A stretch of DNA of 64,000 bases, taken from Endothia cerciana (lineage: Eukaryota > Ascomycota > Sordariomycetes > Diaporthales > Cryphonectriaceae). Of the stretch, positions 35,529 through 48,111 are shown piece by piece. Location of the stretch: contig JALRMH010000023.1 of the NCBI GenBank assembly GCA_026119935.1, positions 124,001 to 188,000 of the forward strand. The letters run 5' to 3'. A program made the position numbers and the translations under genes. The notes under the pieces are model-generated. The model worked only from the letters and a program-made list of their open reading frames with translations, was not told where the DNA came from and searched no databases. Every line of letters begins with the position of its first letter. Positions within the stretch are counted from its first letter, which is position 1.

Positions 35529-37844
35529 TTATATCGCCCCAAACTCGCGGTTTAATATTTCTGAGATGTCGCAGCCCGGCGCAAACCCCAGGTTCGCCAT
35601 GAACTGCGGGTCGGCGTTGACGCGGTCGAGGTAGTCCATCGAAGACAGGTCGTCTAACAGGGCATCATAGTCGAGTGGTCCCGCGTTGAAGCTCTCGCGG
35701 TGTACCAAGGCTCGCGGCCCGGGCATAGGCTGCGACTGCTGCTGGAGCGGAGGGCCGGGACCGCCATGCATTATGGACTGCGTGCCTAGCATGGCCATTC
35801 CTGCGTTTGCCATGGACAGTTCGATGGTCGTGTTGTGTGCAGCTTTAGGGGGCGAGAGTGTTCCCATCATAAATGGCGCGGGATTCTGTGGTGGGAACTG
35901 TTTTGGCATGAGAGTCGGTGTGTGGAGGCTGGCGGAGGTGTACAGTTCGGAGGGTGTCGATGTGGTTACGCTAGGGGCGGTTTGGACCGACGCAGTAGCC
36001 AGCGGCGTTTCTGTCGTGGCGGTGGTCTTTGAGAGGGCCGAGACCGGGCGGGTCGTTTCGGGTGGTTTGTTTTTTGATGGTGTCCAGATGCATGCCAAGG
36101 TGTCTTGGGTGACTTGCCATCTTTCCCTGCCTTGTGGGTGAAGATCATTGAAGCTCCGGTGCTGGCGCATCATTGCCAGGCAGCTTGAAAAGAATGGTGG
36201 TGCGCCACAGGCACCGAACTGTGCCAGATACTGCTCGACAGACTCTAGAATCAGGCTGCAAGGCGATCCGTCCACGGAGTCCAGTATGGCACCCACCCAC
36301 AAGAACAGGATCCGTAGGACGTACGCGGAAGGGATGCTGATGGAGCTGGAATCCCGAGCAACGATAAAGGTGGCGAAGGGGAGGCGCGGCTTGATGGTCT
36401 GGTGTAGGAGCATCATGGCCTCAGATGGGTGCTCTGCAGACAGGAGCCCATTCTGCCTCTGTAAAGTTCGTTTTCTCATAAATTTGAAGACATCGTATAG
36501 CTGGTTAAAAGTCGTCAAAGAGTAAGCGGGGCTTCGAGAGGACATTCTTGGGCCGGCGCTTGAGCCGAACCCGTCACACGGCGCCCATGGCTGCCACTCG
36601 TCCAGATTGTCCTCAGGTATGCTCATGCCCTCGCTGATGCCCGCAGTCTCCAGACTTGGCATGCCTCTTCGGTGCACCGAGATGAGGGTGTCGAGGATGT
36701 AGCAGCCCATTAACACTGCCGTGGCCCGCCTTGACGACCGTTCGTCGCCACTGTGAAGCTCAGACACATCCAGAGCAATCCGATGGGCGAGGCCTACTAG
36801 GATCCAGGCGCACGTCTTCTTTCCTTTTCCGACATTGATGAGTGCCAGGAGCAGTAGCGCCCTGGCGTGCTGGATCTCGAAATCACCCTCTTCTGAGGGC
36901 ACTAGCCTCCTAGCAATTTTATAAATGTCATCTGACGACGAGGATGTGTCCTTGGCGGCTCCGGTGGCTGACGCAGTTACTATGCTCGAGGCGTCTTGGT
37001 AGGATGCCAACGCCATTGCAGCCCAAAGTTCAGCATGCGCAGCAGAAGCATTCCCCATCTGCCGGATGTCAAGACCCCCGTCTGGGTATAGATAGACGGT
37101 CTTTAGGAGGTCCTGCTTCTCCAGGATGGGATACCAGCAGTGCGTGTAGCTGAAGTAGATGTCGACGAGCCGCCAGTGATTCGAGGGAAGCTTGATGATA
37201 TGGATGAGCTGTGCGCCGGGCGGACCGTAGCCATCGGCATATCTCCAGGGCGGGCCATTAGCCGATTGTGAAGGACCCTGGAGGGGCGTCGAACCAGGAA
37301 GAGCCCGAGAGGCTGTCTCGCTCTGCTCGTTGTCGCTTTCTCCGTCATCGGAAGGTGATGAGTTGTCCACTCGAGACTGGGCGGCATCCCCACCAGAGAG
37401 GATGCGGTCGATCTCCCTGTGTACCTTGCTCCTGCGCCATCTCTTGTGCAGACGGTTGGCCCTGTTCGAGTCCTTGCCCACGAGCAGGTTCTGGCCCTGG
37501 CCGCCCTCGTGCGTCAAGAGATTGTCTAGAGCCTCCTCGCATCCCGGCACCTTCTCGAAGAGCCAGGCCAATGCTACCTCCAGGGTCTTGATATACCCGG
37601 TCTGTACGCCTCTCTTCTTGGGGTTGGCGGCGTAGGTGCATGGTCGGTTCTGTGAGACGCAGGGAAAGCACAGGGGTTGGATGCCGTCACACTTCTCGCG
37701 TGCAGCCCGGCACTGGTCGCATGCCCTCGAGACTCGTTGTCGCTTGGCAGGCGCAGCGGTGTTGGTGTTGGGGGGGCTCGCGTCGGTGGCATTGTCGGCC
37801 TCGGATGTGGCGGACGTGGTTGTGATCTTTCGCTTCGAAGCCAT
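35529..37844 (-). CDS. qa-1F: Quinate pathway transcriptional activator (Zn2Cys6)
   Basis: Positive regulator of quinate use, orthologous to Neurospora qa-1F and Aspergillus qutA; binds the qa promoters in the nucleus. Single exon, 771 aa from ATG at 37844 (the frame opens slightly upstream, but only with a non-ATG codon). The basic region KRQRVSRACDQCRAAREKC begins a Zn2Cys6 cluster with Cys at 42, 45, 52, 59, 62 and 69. It is followed by the very conserved NPKKRGVQTGYIKTLEVALAW dimerisation/linker stretch (split here at the window of about 74-94). A fungal transcription-factor middle region spans about 220-560. The C-terminal tail is rich in P, Q, S, T and M and ends with an acidic FAPGCDISEILNREFGAI-type activation segment. 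Divergent from the repressor gene across 1.03 kb. In related fungi the repressor blocks this protein until quinate is present. Confidence 0.95.
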   Translation of the reverse strand: MASKRKITTTSATSEADNATDASPPNTNTAAPAKRQRVSRACDQCRAAREKCDGIQPLCFPCVSQNRPCTYAANPKKRGVQTGYIKTLEVALAWLFEKVPGCEEALDNLLTHEGGQGQNLLVGKDSNRANRLHKRWRRSKVHREIDRILSGGDAAQSRVDNSSPSDDGESDNEQSETASRALPGSTPLQGPSQSANGPPWRYADGYGPPGAQLIHIIKLPSNHWRLVDIYFSYTHCWYPILEKQDLLKTVYLYPDGGLDIRQMGNASAAHAELWAAMALASYQDASSIVTASATGAAKDTSSSSDDIYKIARRLVPSEEGDFEIQHARALLLLALINVGKGKKTCAWILVGLAHRIALDVSELHSGDERSSRRATAVLMGCYILDTLISVHRRGMPSLETAGISEGMSIPEDNLDEWQPWAPCDGFGSSAGPRMSSRSPAYSLTTFNQLYDVFKFMRKRTLQRQNGLLSAEHPSEAMMLLHQTIKPRLPFATFIVARDSSSISIPSAYVLRILFLWVGAILDSVDGSPCSLILESVEQYLAQFGACGAPPFFSSCLAMMRQHRSFNDLHPQGRERWQVTQDTLACIWTPSKNKPPETTRPVSALSKTTATTETPLATASVQTAPSVTTSTPSELYTSASLHTPTLMPKQFPPQNPAPFMMGTLSPPKAAHNTTIELSMANAGMAMLGTQSIMHGGPGPPLQQQSQPMPGPRALVHRESFNAGPLDYDALLDDLSSMDYLDRVNADPQFMANLGFAPGCDISEILNREFGAI

Positions 37845-38871
37845 GGCAGTCGGTCTCGAGGTCAAGTTGAGCCCGACCCATTCATTATCCCCTGTTCGAA
37901 TTATGGATTAGGCATGGCCAGGGCCGGTGCTCAGTGTCTCTGTTGTGTGATGATCCGCATGGCCGACCAAAACAGTCAACGACGCACACAATCAACGGTG
38001 TACGTGTGTTTGTGTATTTTGCCGAAGCGTCGAGGGACGGATGAAGTCAAGTTCCTTGGCAGCGATGCCGGGGCACGAGTTGGAAATTGCAGCGGCTGCA
38101 CTGGCGCATCGCTGGGGAGCACCACTGGGGGGGCATCACTGGGGAGGGGCGGTCCAACTGCCAAGGTTGGCTGGCGAACCAAGCGTGCCAGACACCGTGG
38201 GACCGTGCTGGGAGAGCGTTGGAGCGGCTTCGGGTGTCCCAGTTCAGTGGACGGTGGGGGGGTTCAATGGAGCCATGTTGGGGAATCTGGGGAATGGTCA
38301 CCCACTGAGTGCGGGGAGATCTCAGCAATCTTGGCTGTTGGGCTCGGTGTCCCTCAGCAGCTGAGCCCGCAGAGGGCACAAGACAGGGGGGTAAGGCCCG
38401 GCTATGTGTTTATCCCCTGTGGGGAGTCCAACCTGTCCAAACTTGAAGGGGAATCGAAGACACGCCTTGCGCGCCAAGCCTCAAGCGCGGCTGGGAGGAT
38501 GCACTAACCCCCGCATCCCATCATCTCGTCAGCTCCTCTGTCAGCCCCGGCGCACGACGCGGCACTATCAGACAGCTTGAACTGCCGTTGGCCGACGAAC
38601 CACGATTGGAACGACTGCGTGGGGCAGAGGATTGTCTCTCGGGGCCAAGATGATGTGACTGGTGCCGATTTGACTCTCGCTCATCTTGGTTCGCGACTTG
38701 TACTTGTGTACGATAGATCGAAGAGCAACGCACACCACAAAGAAGAACAAGACGGCCATGAGCGACACGGGAGGGGACGCCGACGCTTCTTGTACTCAGA
38801 CATACCGGTCACACTCATCAGTCGGCGCGTGATCATACGTTTCTCCTCGCCACGGCCCGCAGCGAGTCTAG
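37845..38871. promoter_or_regulatory. Divergent promoter between qa-1F and qa-1S
   Basis: 1,027 bases between the two start codons, the usual arrangement for the regulator pair. I did not find a good match to the 16-bp QA activator box here. Confidence 0.5.
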
Positions 38872-41704
38872 ATGGCTTCTGCTGTAGCAGGAACCAAACG
38901 CAACTTCTCAGCCATGGCTGCTGACCTGGAGGTTGGCCAACACAATCCAAGATCCAGAGACTCTGGGTCCAGGCACCAGAGCCCCTACTCCAGCGGCTTC
39001 AACAGGCAGTATGGTGCCGTATCAGAGCCCTCGCCTCGCACGCCAAGTTACTCCTCAGCAAGAGGTACGACACAGTCTCTCCCCCTCCGGTACGATCCCT
39101 CGTTGTCTAACAGCATCCTACAGCCTCTCGCTCTGCGCCCAGCTCCCCACGAACCTCCTCCGACTTCTCCTGCATCCGGATCTTCCGTCCAGATGCCTCC
39201 ATCGTCATCACCGGCATCCGGGGAACTGGCAAGTCCACCTTGGCCATCATCGCCTCGAGCGCCATGATGCGCAAGGTCATGGATGCCGAGAGGGCTTTCC
39301 AGGAGATCACCGGCCTGTCGAGCCATGCATACAAGAAACACCATGGCTTGGCCGACTACCACAGCCGACAGACCGAGGTCTTGCAGGATCTCTTCAACCG
39401 CTACCAGAACAATACCATCATAGTGTGCTCGTGGATGGAACGGGGCGTGCAATCCACCCTCCGGGACTACAGCAACAGGACTCCCATCATCTACATCCTT
39501 CGAGACTCCAAAGCTATTAAGGATCACCTCAGGGTGCCCGATGACGCAAGGCTGAAGGATCTATTGGACGCCAGTGGCCTTGTGCTCCGGAGGTCCAGCC
39601 ATTTTGAGTTCTTCAACGTCTCCGAAGACTTGCTGAAGAAGAACAAGGCTGACTCGCTGGACGGGCTCATCACGGAGCTCGACGAAAGGTCCCCGGCACC
39701 CTATCTGACGCTGAAGAGGGCCGAGAGACACTTCCTCAAATTCTTGTCGCTCATCTTACCCAAAAGGACGATACCATTCATAGAATCCGCGTTTCCCCTC
39801 GCATCCATACCAGCCGAGGATAGGCGTTTCACGTACGCCGTGTCGATTCCCCTATCGGTCCTGCTTGCCAAGCACGTCGACATCGAAGATATCGAGACCG
39901 GCGCAGACGCCGTCGAGATTGTGGTAGATCACCTGGTTAATCCTGCCTTCAGACCAAGTGGAAGGCACATCACCCCCGAACACGCAGGCGAGATCAGCCG
40001 GGCCTTGGGCGACATCAGACGAAACACAGTTATTCCTATCCTCTACCATGTCGTATTTCCCGAGTCGGCACTGCATGACGATGCATGGAAATCCCTGTAC
40101 CTGGAGTACTTGCAGCATGGCTTACGCATAGCTGCCGAGTATATGACAGTCGACTTGAGATTGGAAGATGCCTACGTCTCCCATCTACGCACGACAGCGG
40201 GGCGAACCAAGCTTATCGGAAATCTCCAGCTGCCCAAAGCCCCTGCACCATCCTGGAGGGATCCTTCGTGGATCACATATTACCAGAGGGCTAGGAACCT
40301 TGGCTGCGACATGGTTCGCTTTACACGCGTCGCTGAGTACTATCCAGATAACTTCGATGTTGGGTATTTGCAAGCCAAGATCGATGACCTGGGAGGGCCC
40401 AGACTGCCTGTCATTATATACAACAATGGAAAAAAAGGCAGGAACTCAGCATGTTTCAACCAGGTGATGACCTCGGTCCTGCCAGCCGGGTCGACGGCGA
40501 CGGAGACGGGCTACGACATCGACGCATACTCTCCCCAGCCTTGCGTGACAGCCCTCGACGTGACGAAGGGCCTCTACTCATCGTTTGTGTACGACCCCAT
40601 GAAACTCTACGTTATCGGCGGCGACGTTTCTGGCAGTCTATCGCCCGCGATGCACAATGCTGCACTAGTCGCGTGCGGTATTCCTCATCACTACCAACCT
40701 CATTCTACTACATCGATCCGAAGCCTGCACGATCTTGTCATGGATCCCCAATTCGCCGGCGCCTCTATCGGCCTTCCGTTCAAAGTTGAGATAATCAGTA
40801 TCACTCACTCGCTGAGCAGGCATGCAAAGGCGATTGGCGCTGTCAACACTTTGATACCTATTCGATCGCTGAATGATGATGGTACAGTCCCAGAGGACGC
40901 CCGACTCTTCCACTGCCGCAATCGTTCTGGGCCCATCAAAGCCCTCTATGGAGAGAATACAGACTGGATTGGAATCAGAGCATGCATTCGACGGGGTCTC
41001 TCGCCGGCGAACGCAGTGCGGTCGAACAGCTCCGGACTGATCATCGGCGCGGGTGGCATGGCAAGAGCTGCGGTGTACTCCATGCTGCAGCTGGGTGTGA
41101 AGAATATTTGCGTTTTCAATCGCACGTGAGTTCACAAGGCCTATGCTATGCATTGATTTCCCACCCGCCCTGTCCCGCCTTTTACTGACCAGGTCTCAGC
41201 TATGCCAATGCCGAAAAGCTTGTCGCTCATTTCACGAGACTCCTGGCGAGAGATGACCTTCCGCTCTTCAGCCCCAAATCCGACGTCGAGACCCGCTTCC
41301 AAATCCTGCGCACAAGGGAGGACCCGTGGCCGGAGGATTGGCGGCAACCAACCATGATTGTCTCTTGCATTCCTGGGGGCAACCCAGGCGCAGACCTGAC
41401 GCTGCCCCCGCAATGGCTGGAGAGCCCGACAGGCGGTGTGGTGGTCGAGTTTGTCTACAAGACGTTGTACACCCCAATCCTGAGCCAGAGTCATCGAGAA
41501 GCTCATCGAGGCTGGGTCACAATGGACGGTCTCGACATCCTGCCAGAGCAGGGATTTGCGCAATTTGAGCTGTTCACCGGCCGACGGGCACCGCGGAGGT
41601 TCATGAGACGGGAAGTCTTCAGGGCGTACACGGACGAGAAGGGTCGATCTAACCTCGCGCATCTACAACCGAGACTTGATAACATAGTGGAGCATGAGCC
41701 TTGA
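38872..41704 (+). CDS. qa-1S: Quinate pathway repressor (AROM-derived)
   Basis: Negative regulator of the qa genes, orthologous to Neurospora qa-1S and Aspergillus qutR. It is built from the last three domains of the AROM shikimate enzyme and acts by binding the activator. Exons 38872-39064, 39124-41125 and 41200-41704 give 899 aa. After a Ser/Pro-rich leader of about 85 residues comes a shikimate-kinase-like domain with P-loop GIRGTGKST (95-103). A type I dehydroquinase-like domain follows (about 300-540, including AVEIVVDHLV and a GRTKLIG segment). The last part is a shikimate-dehydrogenase-like domain (GGDVSGSLSPAMHNAAL, GAVNTLIP, NTDWIGI, and a GAGGMARAA nucleotide-binding loop). Intron 1 uses GTACGA and a CTAAC branch point; only this join connects the leader to the P-loop frame. 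Catalysis is presumed lost, as in the known repressors. Confidence 0.95.
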
Positions 41705-42805
41705 GCGAGGCTAAAAAGGGGAAGGGTGGACTCTTGGCCTCGAGGAGGTCCAAACCGCACGTCGCCTTAATGCCGAGGCCTGATGAATCAGGTTGGATCC
41801 CTGACTTCCTCACCCAGGCGACCCTGACCAGTGGCTACTTACAACACATGCATATCAACGCGGCCTCACCAGCATTATTCAACATCAACATTCGAGGACT
41901 GAAATGCTAAACGCGCAGCCGCATGATGATTTCTACAGTGGAGGGTACCGGTAACACTTAACTACGTTGACCACGCACAGCTCGGAAGGGGGAGCGGCAA
42001 ATACACACTGGTCTTACAAGATGAACAAAGGAGAGCCATGCAAGCAGTGTCTCTATTGGATTTGAGAACTCATCCGTCCCGTGCTATCCGTGCCAGCAAA
42101 TCGCCAAGCAGAGCGGTTAAGTCTTCTTCCTGTACGGCGCGCTCGGGATGAAGGGGTCACCGTCCACGCCATCATGCTCGATAGTGCCCGCAGGAGAATG
42201 GGCGATGCTTGACTGTCAGCTGGTCAGCCGTCGCTCATGCCCCCTATCCTGGCAGACCAACAACCCATCCCCAGGCTGTGGGGCACGGGGGCTACCCCAG
42301 GCCTGCATACCGGCTCGACGCTCGCATGCGTCCAGAGTGCGGGGGATGAACAGGGGTGATAGAAAGGCTTGCGAAACGGCACCAATTTCAACGAGTCAAG
42401 CTAAGAGAGCTCGTCACTGTCAGGTTGAATCCTCATCCGACAACGCGAAAGGAACAAAGGGAATCACGAAGGGAAAGGGTCGGATAAGGGTGTACACCAG
42501 CCACAATGGACCAATGGACCAACATCTGGGGTCCCCGTATTTGTCAAGGCGCCCCCGTGGGGACGTCAATCCAGATACCAAGCGGCTGGGTCCATCCGCC
42601 ACATGGACCCTGTTTTGACGCCAAGGGGAATGTACTGAGGCCATCTAAAAAAAATTCTTGCGTATATCAGTCCGCTCCTCCTCTCATTTGCCTTGACTTG
42701 ACGCGAACATTCTTCAACTCCACTCACCACCATCAGCCTGCCATTTGCAGCTGCGACCACAACTGTATGCCTTTAACAGGCAGAGTCGACCTCTCATAAG
42801 TCAAA
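41705..42805. promoter_or_regulatory. qa-1S/qa-y intergenic region
   Basis: 1.1 kb containing the qa-1S 3' end and the qa-y promoter. A GGATAA occurs at 42482 but without the inverted TTATCC partner, so I do not call it an activator site. Confidence 0.45.
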
Positions 42806-44514
42806 ATGGCCCTGCTGGCCCTCAGAGAAGACCGGCCGACGCCAAAGGCCGTCTACAACTGGCGCGTCTACGTCTCGGCCGCCATCGCATCCTTCGCATC
42901 ATGCATGATCGGCTACGACTCTGCCTTTATCGGCACCACCATCTCCCTCACCTCGTTCAAGTCTGAGTTCGGCCTCGACAAGCTCTCCACCCCCGAGTTA
43001 AACCTCATCTCCGCCAATATCGTATCCGTTTACCAGGCCGGCGCCTTCTTCGGCTCCCTGTTCGCCTATGTCTCCTCCTACTTCCTCGGCCGCCGCAAGT
43101 CCGTGTTTGGCTTTGTCGTCGTGTTCGTCCTCGGTGCCGGTCTCATGCTTGGAGCCAATGGGGAGCGCGGTCTGGGTCTGATTTATGGCGGTCGGGTGCT
43201 CGCGGGCATCGGTGTCGGCGGCGCATCGAATATGGTACCCATCTACATCTCGGAGCTGGCACCGCCGGCAGTCCGTGGACGGCTGGTGGGTATCTACGAG
43301 CTGGGATGGCAAATCGGCGGGCTGGTCGGCTTCTGGATCAACTATGGCGTCAACACCACCGTGGCCCCCGGCCACGAGCAGTGGATCATCCCCTTCGCGG
43401 TGCAGCTCATCCCCGCAGGCCTGCTCCTCATCGGCTCCGTGTGGATGAAGGAGTCCCCGCGATGGCTCATGTCCAAGGGCAGGCGCGAGGAGGGCATGGC
43501 GAATCTCTGCTGGATGCGCAACCTCAGCCCCTCGGACATCTACATCGTCGAGGAGGTCAGCTACATCGACGAGGACCTCGACCGGTACAGGTCGGAGGTC
43601 GGCGCGGGCTTCTGGAAGCCATTTGCCTCGCTGAAGCAGAGGAAGGTGCAGTGGCGATTCTTCTTGGGAAGCATGCTCTTCCTGTGGCAGAACGGCTCGG
43701 GTATCAATGCCATCAACTACTATTCTCCGACCATCTTCAAGAGCATCGGTGTCCAGGGCACGAATGCGTCGCTGTTAACAACAGGCGTCTTTGGCTGTGT
43801 GAAGACGGTGTTCACTTTTGTTTGGCTTCTGTGAGTTCGCTGTCCCGTCCACACGGTGATGGTCTGTAAGGTGCACATTGCTGATCTCGATACTTCGGCA
43901 GATACCTCATCGACCACCTTGGCCGCCGCAAGCTGCTCATGTTCGGCGCCATCGGCGGCTCCCTGTGCATGTGGTACCTCGGCGCCTACATCAAGATCGC
44001 CGACCCAACCTCACACCCCTCCGCCAACGGGGACCTGTCGTCCGGCGGCATCTCCGCCATGTTCTTCTTCTACCTGTGGACAGCCTTCTACACCCCCTCG
44101 TGGAACGGCACGCCCTGGGTCGTCAACTCAGAGATGTTCGACCAGAACACCCGGTCTCTCGGCCAGGCGTCCGCCGCGGCGAGCAACTGGTTCTGGAACT
44201 TCATCATCAGCCGCTTCACCCCCCAGATGTTCGCGACGATGGACTACGGCGTGTACATGTTCTTTGCGAGCCTGATGATCCTGTCGTGCGTCTTCGTGTT
44301 CTTCCTGGTTCCCGAGACGAAGGGTATCCCTCTGGAGGCCATGGACAAGCTGTTCAAGGTCAAGCCCGTCTGGAAGGCAAATGAGAAGATCATGGACGAT
44401 CTGATGCTGCAGGATGAGGAGTTCAGGAGGAACGCTGGCGATCTTGAGTTGAGTGATGACGGAAAGCCTGGCCTGACCCAGGTGGAGGACAAGGGCAAGG
44501 ATCAATACGTGTAG
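42806..44514 (+). CDS. qa-y: Quinate permease
   Basis: Plasma-membrane MFS sugar-porter-type transporter that brings in quinate; orthologue of Neurospora qa-y and Aspergillus qutD. Exons 42806-43830 and 43902-44514 give 545 aa with twelve predicted helices. Landmarks: SCMIGYDSAFIGTTISL (helix 1 and following loop), LGRRKSVFGF between helices 2 and 3, GGRVLAGIGVGGASNMVP, PPAVRGRLVGIYELGWQIGG, PESPRW-type motif as KESPRWLMSKGR at the end of the first half, NGSGINAINYYSP in helix 7, HLGRRKL after helix 8, and PETKG after helix 12. The start MALLALREDR is the family N-terminus. The short C-terminal tail is acidic. Same strand as qa-1S; expected to be quinate-induced with the cluster. Confidence 0.96.
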
Positions 44515-46738
44515 TTGGGAGAGGGAAACAAAAAGGGAGAAGTGGGGTTAGCCTTGTTCTTCTTAATCATTTTTTGGACGGGGCATGATACCATGGGATG
44601 GTTATCTGGATATCGGGATCTACAGCGCTCCTTTGCAAGTCTCAATCATGAGCATCTATGATTTTCGACTTCCCAACACTTCACTGTTTACCTGCCCCGC
44701 CCCCTTTCCCGCCCGTTCCAACATGCCTAGATGTCCTTGGGCCGGGTGACTCGGTGAACAGGGCCGAGCTTACTCTGAATGCTGAGAAGATAACGCAAGC
44801 CTACCGGTGTACATCGTGCAGGCCCCAATGCAACACGACGGCGGGACCCTGCCAAAAGCACCGCTCCGGAGCTTCACATCCGAAGGAGGCCCTGGCGAGA
44901 TGTCAGCCACGGCACACCCACAACTGGGAGGCGGAGCCCCCAAACCACCAAGCCGCGTAACCGCTGTGAGTAGCCCTGCGCCGAGACGGGAGATTCATTT
45001 TCCCTCGGGTCAATCCACCTCTGCCAGCCACAATCATTATCCAGGAGCTTCAACACGGCAATGTAGCGTCCTTGTTTTCACATAGGCTCATCAGCGACAG
45101 TGCTCAGCAAGTCTCACCTCGGCGTGTCGCCACCGGGCTGGATAGAACAGTCAGTCTCTATGACCGTCAATTTCAGCAATAGCTTTCGCAGCATAGGTTT
45201 GATGTCCCGGTAGGTATACATTTGTTGGAATATAAGTACTCAAAGGATGAAGAGAAACCAGAATGTGCCCGCAGGCCCTGCAAATTTCAAGCTAAGGGTG
45301 CCCATAGCTACCTACGTAATCATAGGTTGTGGATCAGGGAGCGAAACAATCTAAGCTTTACAAGAGGAAGGTGGGTGATACCACTAGGGGATCATCCTTA
45401 TTGTGCCTATATTCTCTCTCTTGATCTTTCCGAGGAGGGAACACTATCTCTCGCTACATCTTGTCTCAAAAGCGCAGGGTGGCCTGGACGGTAACCACAA
45501 GTCGAAGATCTACAGCAACCTATACAGACCACAGCTTGTTCTCCATCAGATGGGGGTGGACACCCCTACTGAGAGATACGATAGTAACCACCCTCCCTGA
45601 CCAATAGGTTGAAATATAAGCGTCAACTGGCTATATGAACTGGTCATCAGACTAAGTAATAGCTAGTTGAACGTTCTGACGTTAATGGCCTCAAGCGGAT
45701 TTCGGTGGAGAGGTAGCAGTACAGAGCTGTCATGCCCCCTCTGTCTATGTATGGTCACAAGCAGATCCTGTTTCGCCGACGTAGGTGGGTCATTGTCACC
45801 TTTTGGATCGTGAAGGAAGCAGAGCGCCAGCAGAGTCTAACCCTGTCGTTGGAAGGTTGGGAGGGGGGGGGCGGCCGAGGAGGAAATAGTCGAAAATTTA
45901 TTGATATGAAATACTGGGAATAGCTGAGGCGGTCCGGCAAGGAAGAAGAAGATCAGATATCATTACAAATGCTGACAAGGAATCATTCTTGTCCAAAGAT
46001 TGGATGTAGCCCTGCTCGAGTGGCTGGGTATGGCGCAGATGAGCAGGGGATTTGCGGACGAGCAACACCCCAAAGATATTGCGCTGTATGGGTCATTGAC
46101 AGATTTCGCTACTTTCAAAGGCTGTAAATTTACGGTGCTGGCCGTGTATATTTTGAGGCCGTGTTAAGCAAGTATCGACTATGCGATGCGCTGAAAGGCC
46201 TTGCCAGGCTCCAGGCTTGCCCCCAACTCAATCCCAATGAAGCCCGGCTACTTACCAACATCGTCTCGTAATCGTTTCACATCATCTTTCTGGGCTCTAA
46301 TCTTCTTGCTACTAGTCTCTAGGTATTTCTTCCCAAGGCGACCAAGGGCTCCGCAAACATTGAGATTGATTACTCCAACCGGCGATTGCGGATAACAAGG
46401 CACGATATGTGTACAATCCGTCATCACCTGGGCACGGATCACGACTCGAATTGGACGAGATGCTACCCCACTTGCATGTTGTCTTGATTGGAACGCAACG
46501 TGACCACTGTAACCTGGCATCCGCCTAAGCTGGTAGCCGCATTCGCAGTGTATGCCTTGCCAGGCCTGTAGGGCCAGATTGCACGTAGAAGAAAGGTGCG
46601 TGCGGTCATAGAGAAGTGTACTACGTGCAGTTGGCGACACGTCCGATCCATTTACATGTTCTATGTACTTATAGGCAAGCAAGTCACCAAAACGCCCGGC
46701 TGTGCTTCCGTCTAATCTTGACCAGAAATCACGACCAT
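44515..46738. other. Gene-free stretch inside the qa cluster
   Basis: 2.2 kb between the convergent qa-y and qa-3 genes, the largest gap of the cluster. No coding sequence recognised; nine-G run near 45866. Confidence 0.5.
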
Positions 46739-47837
46739 CTACCTCGACCGGTGGGCCTTGGCTCGGAGCTCCACCTGCCTGTAGATCTCCTCCTTGACCT
46801 CCTTCACCGGCAGATCCTCCGGATCCCGCCCGGTCCAGTACCGGTCCTGCTCGATGCCCTGCCAGATCAGCGCCTCGGTGCCGAGTATGACCTGCCACTT
46901 GCTGTCCTCCGCCAGCTTGCCGAGCTGCGTGAAGGGGCTGGGGTTGTAGCACATCTCCAGCATCGCGCCCTTGTGGCCCTTCTCGCGCAGGAACACCTCG
47001 GTGACCACGCGGGCCTGCAGCTCCGCCCCGGTCACGGGCGGGAAGTCGGGCACGCAGGCCACGATGGCGCCGGGGCCCTCGAGGGCCCTGGCCTGCCCCA
47101 CCGTCTCGACGTGCACCAGCGAGCTCCCGTAGCCGCGCTCCGTGCACTCGGCGATGACGGCGTCCACCTCGGCCTTGTCGCGGTTGACGAGGTAGATGCT
47201 CGTCGCGCCGAGCCACTGCCGCAGGGCGTAGACCGCGGAGCGCGCGGCGCCGCCGCCGCCGATGACGAGGCCCGGCCGGTTCCGGAAGACCCTGTCGTGT
47301 TCCGAGGCGGGGATGGTCTGCAGGAAGGAGTCCCGGACGCCGATGACGTCCGTGTTGGTGCCGCAGAAGATGCGCCTGAGGCCGGTGGGCGATGACGCGT
47401 CCGGCTCGTCGCGCACGTACATGGTGTTACAGGCGCCGACGGCACGGCACTCTTCTGTGAGCTCATCCAGATGGGGTATGATGGAGACCTTGTGCGGCAT
47501 TGTCACTGATGCGCCTGTGAGGTTGTCAGTCTCCAGGACTCTCTTTTCTTTACAAGGGAAAGGGGGGAGACCTACCGTAGAACTTGGGGTGCTGCCGCAG
47601 CCTGAGGAAGAGGTCCATGTCTGTTGAATCCAACCGAGTTTGTGCCCAGTTGAGGCCAAGGTTCTGGTAGACGACATCGTGGAGGAGTGGGGACATGGAA
47701 GCGGCAAGCTTCTGGCCAAACAGGTAGCCATGCCTGTCGAGGTGGTCTACTTGTGGCAGTGATGGTGGTCGTGTCTGGAGATGTGGTGTTGTGTTTGATG
47801 TTGTTGCTGAGGGCTTCGTCACCGTCATGGTCGCCAT
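46739..47837 (-). CDS. qa-3: Quinate/shikimate 5-dehydrogenase
   Basis: NAD-dependent dehydrogenase that oxidises quinate to 3-dehydroquinate (and shikimate to 3-dehydroshikimate), first catabolic step; orthologue of Neurospora qa-3 and Aspergillus qutB. Exons 47837-47576 and 47514-46739 give 345 aa. The substrate domain shows GQKLAASMSPLLHD, the catalytic Lys in TMPHKVSI, GACNTMYV, and the Asp in GTNTDVIGV. The Rossmann domain has VIGGGGAARSAVYAL and YLVNRDKAEVD. The C-terminal helix is EEIYRQVELRAKAH. The intron (GTAGGT...CTCACAG) lies just before ASVTMPHK. Divergent from qa-4, with which it shares a 1.4 kb promoter region. Confidence 0.96.
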
Positions 47838-48095
47838 GGCGCCGCTATAAGTCCCGGAGATCTCGGGGGCTGGGAGATATCTGATGGAGCGAGAGGGTCG
47901 TTCTTGTTCCGAACTGAGTGTGACCTTGGAGTAAGAACCACGAGTCTTTTCGGAGGATCAGATCAGTAATCAGTGAAAAATGTAGCACGCTATGAGGTTC
48001 GCAGGTTGACAATATGGCGTCTTCGGTCTCGTCCAGGACATGCTAAGAAAGGAAAGCCGGGAGCCTTTATGAATGCTCTTGGGGTCCACGACTGG

Positions 48096-48111
48096 GGATA
48101 ATTTGGTAACC
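48096..48111. promoter_or_regulatory. Candidate QA activator box
   Basis: GGATAATTTGGTAACC matches the left half of the Neurospora QA activator consensus (GGRTAARYRYTTATCC) exactly and the right half at four of six bases. It lies in the qa-3/qa-4 divergent promoter. Placement supports it; the match alone is weak. Confidence 0.4.

Noticed and set aside
42482..42497. GGATAA word upstream of qa-y as a QA activator box
   Set aside because: The right half (GTACAC) does not resemble TTATCC.
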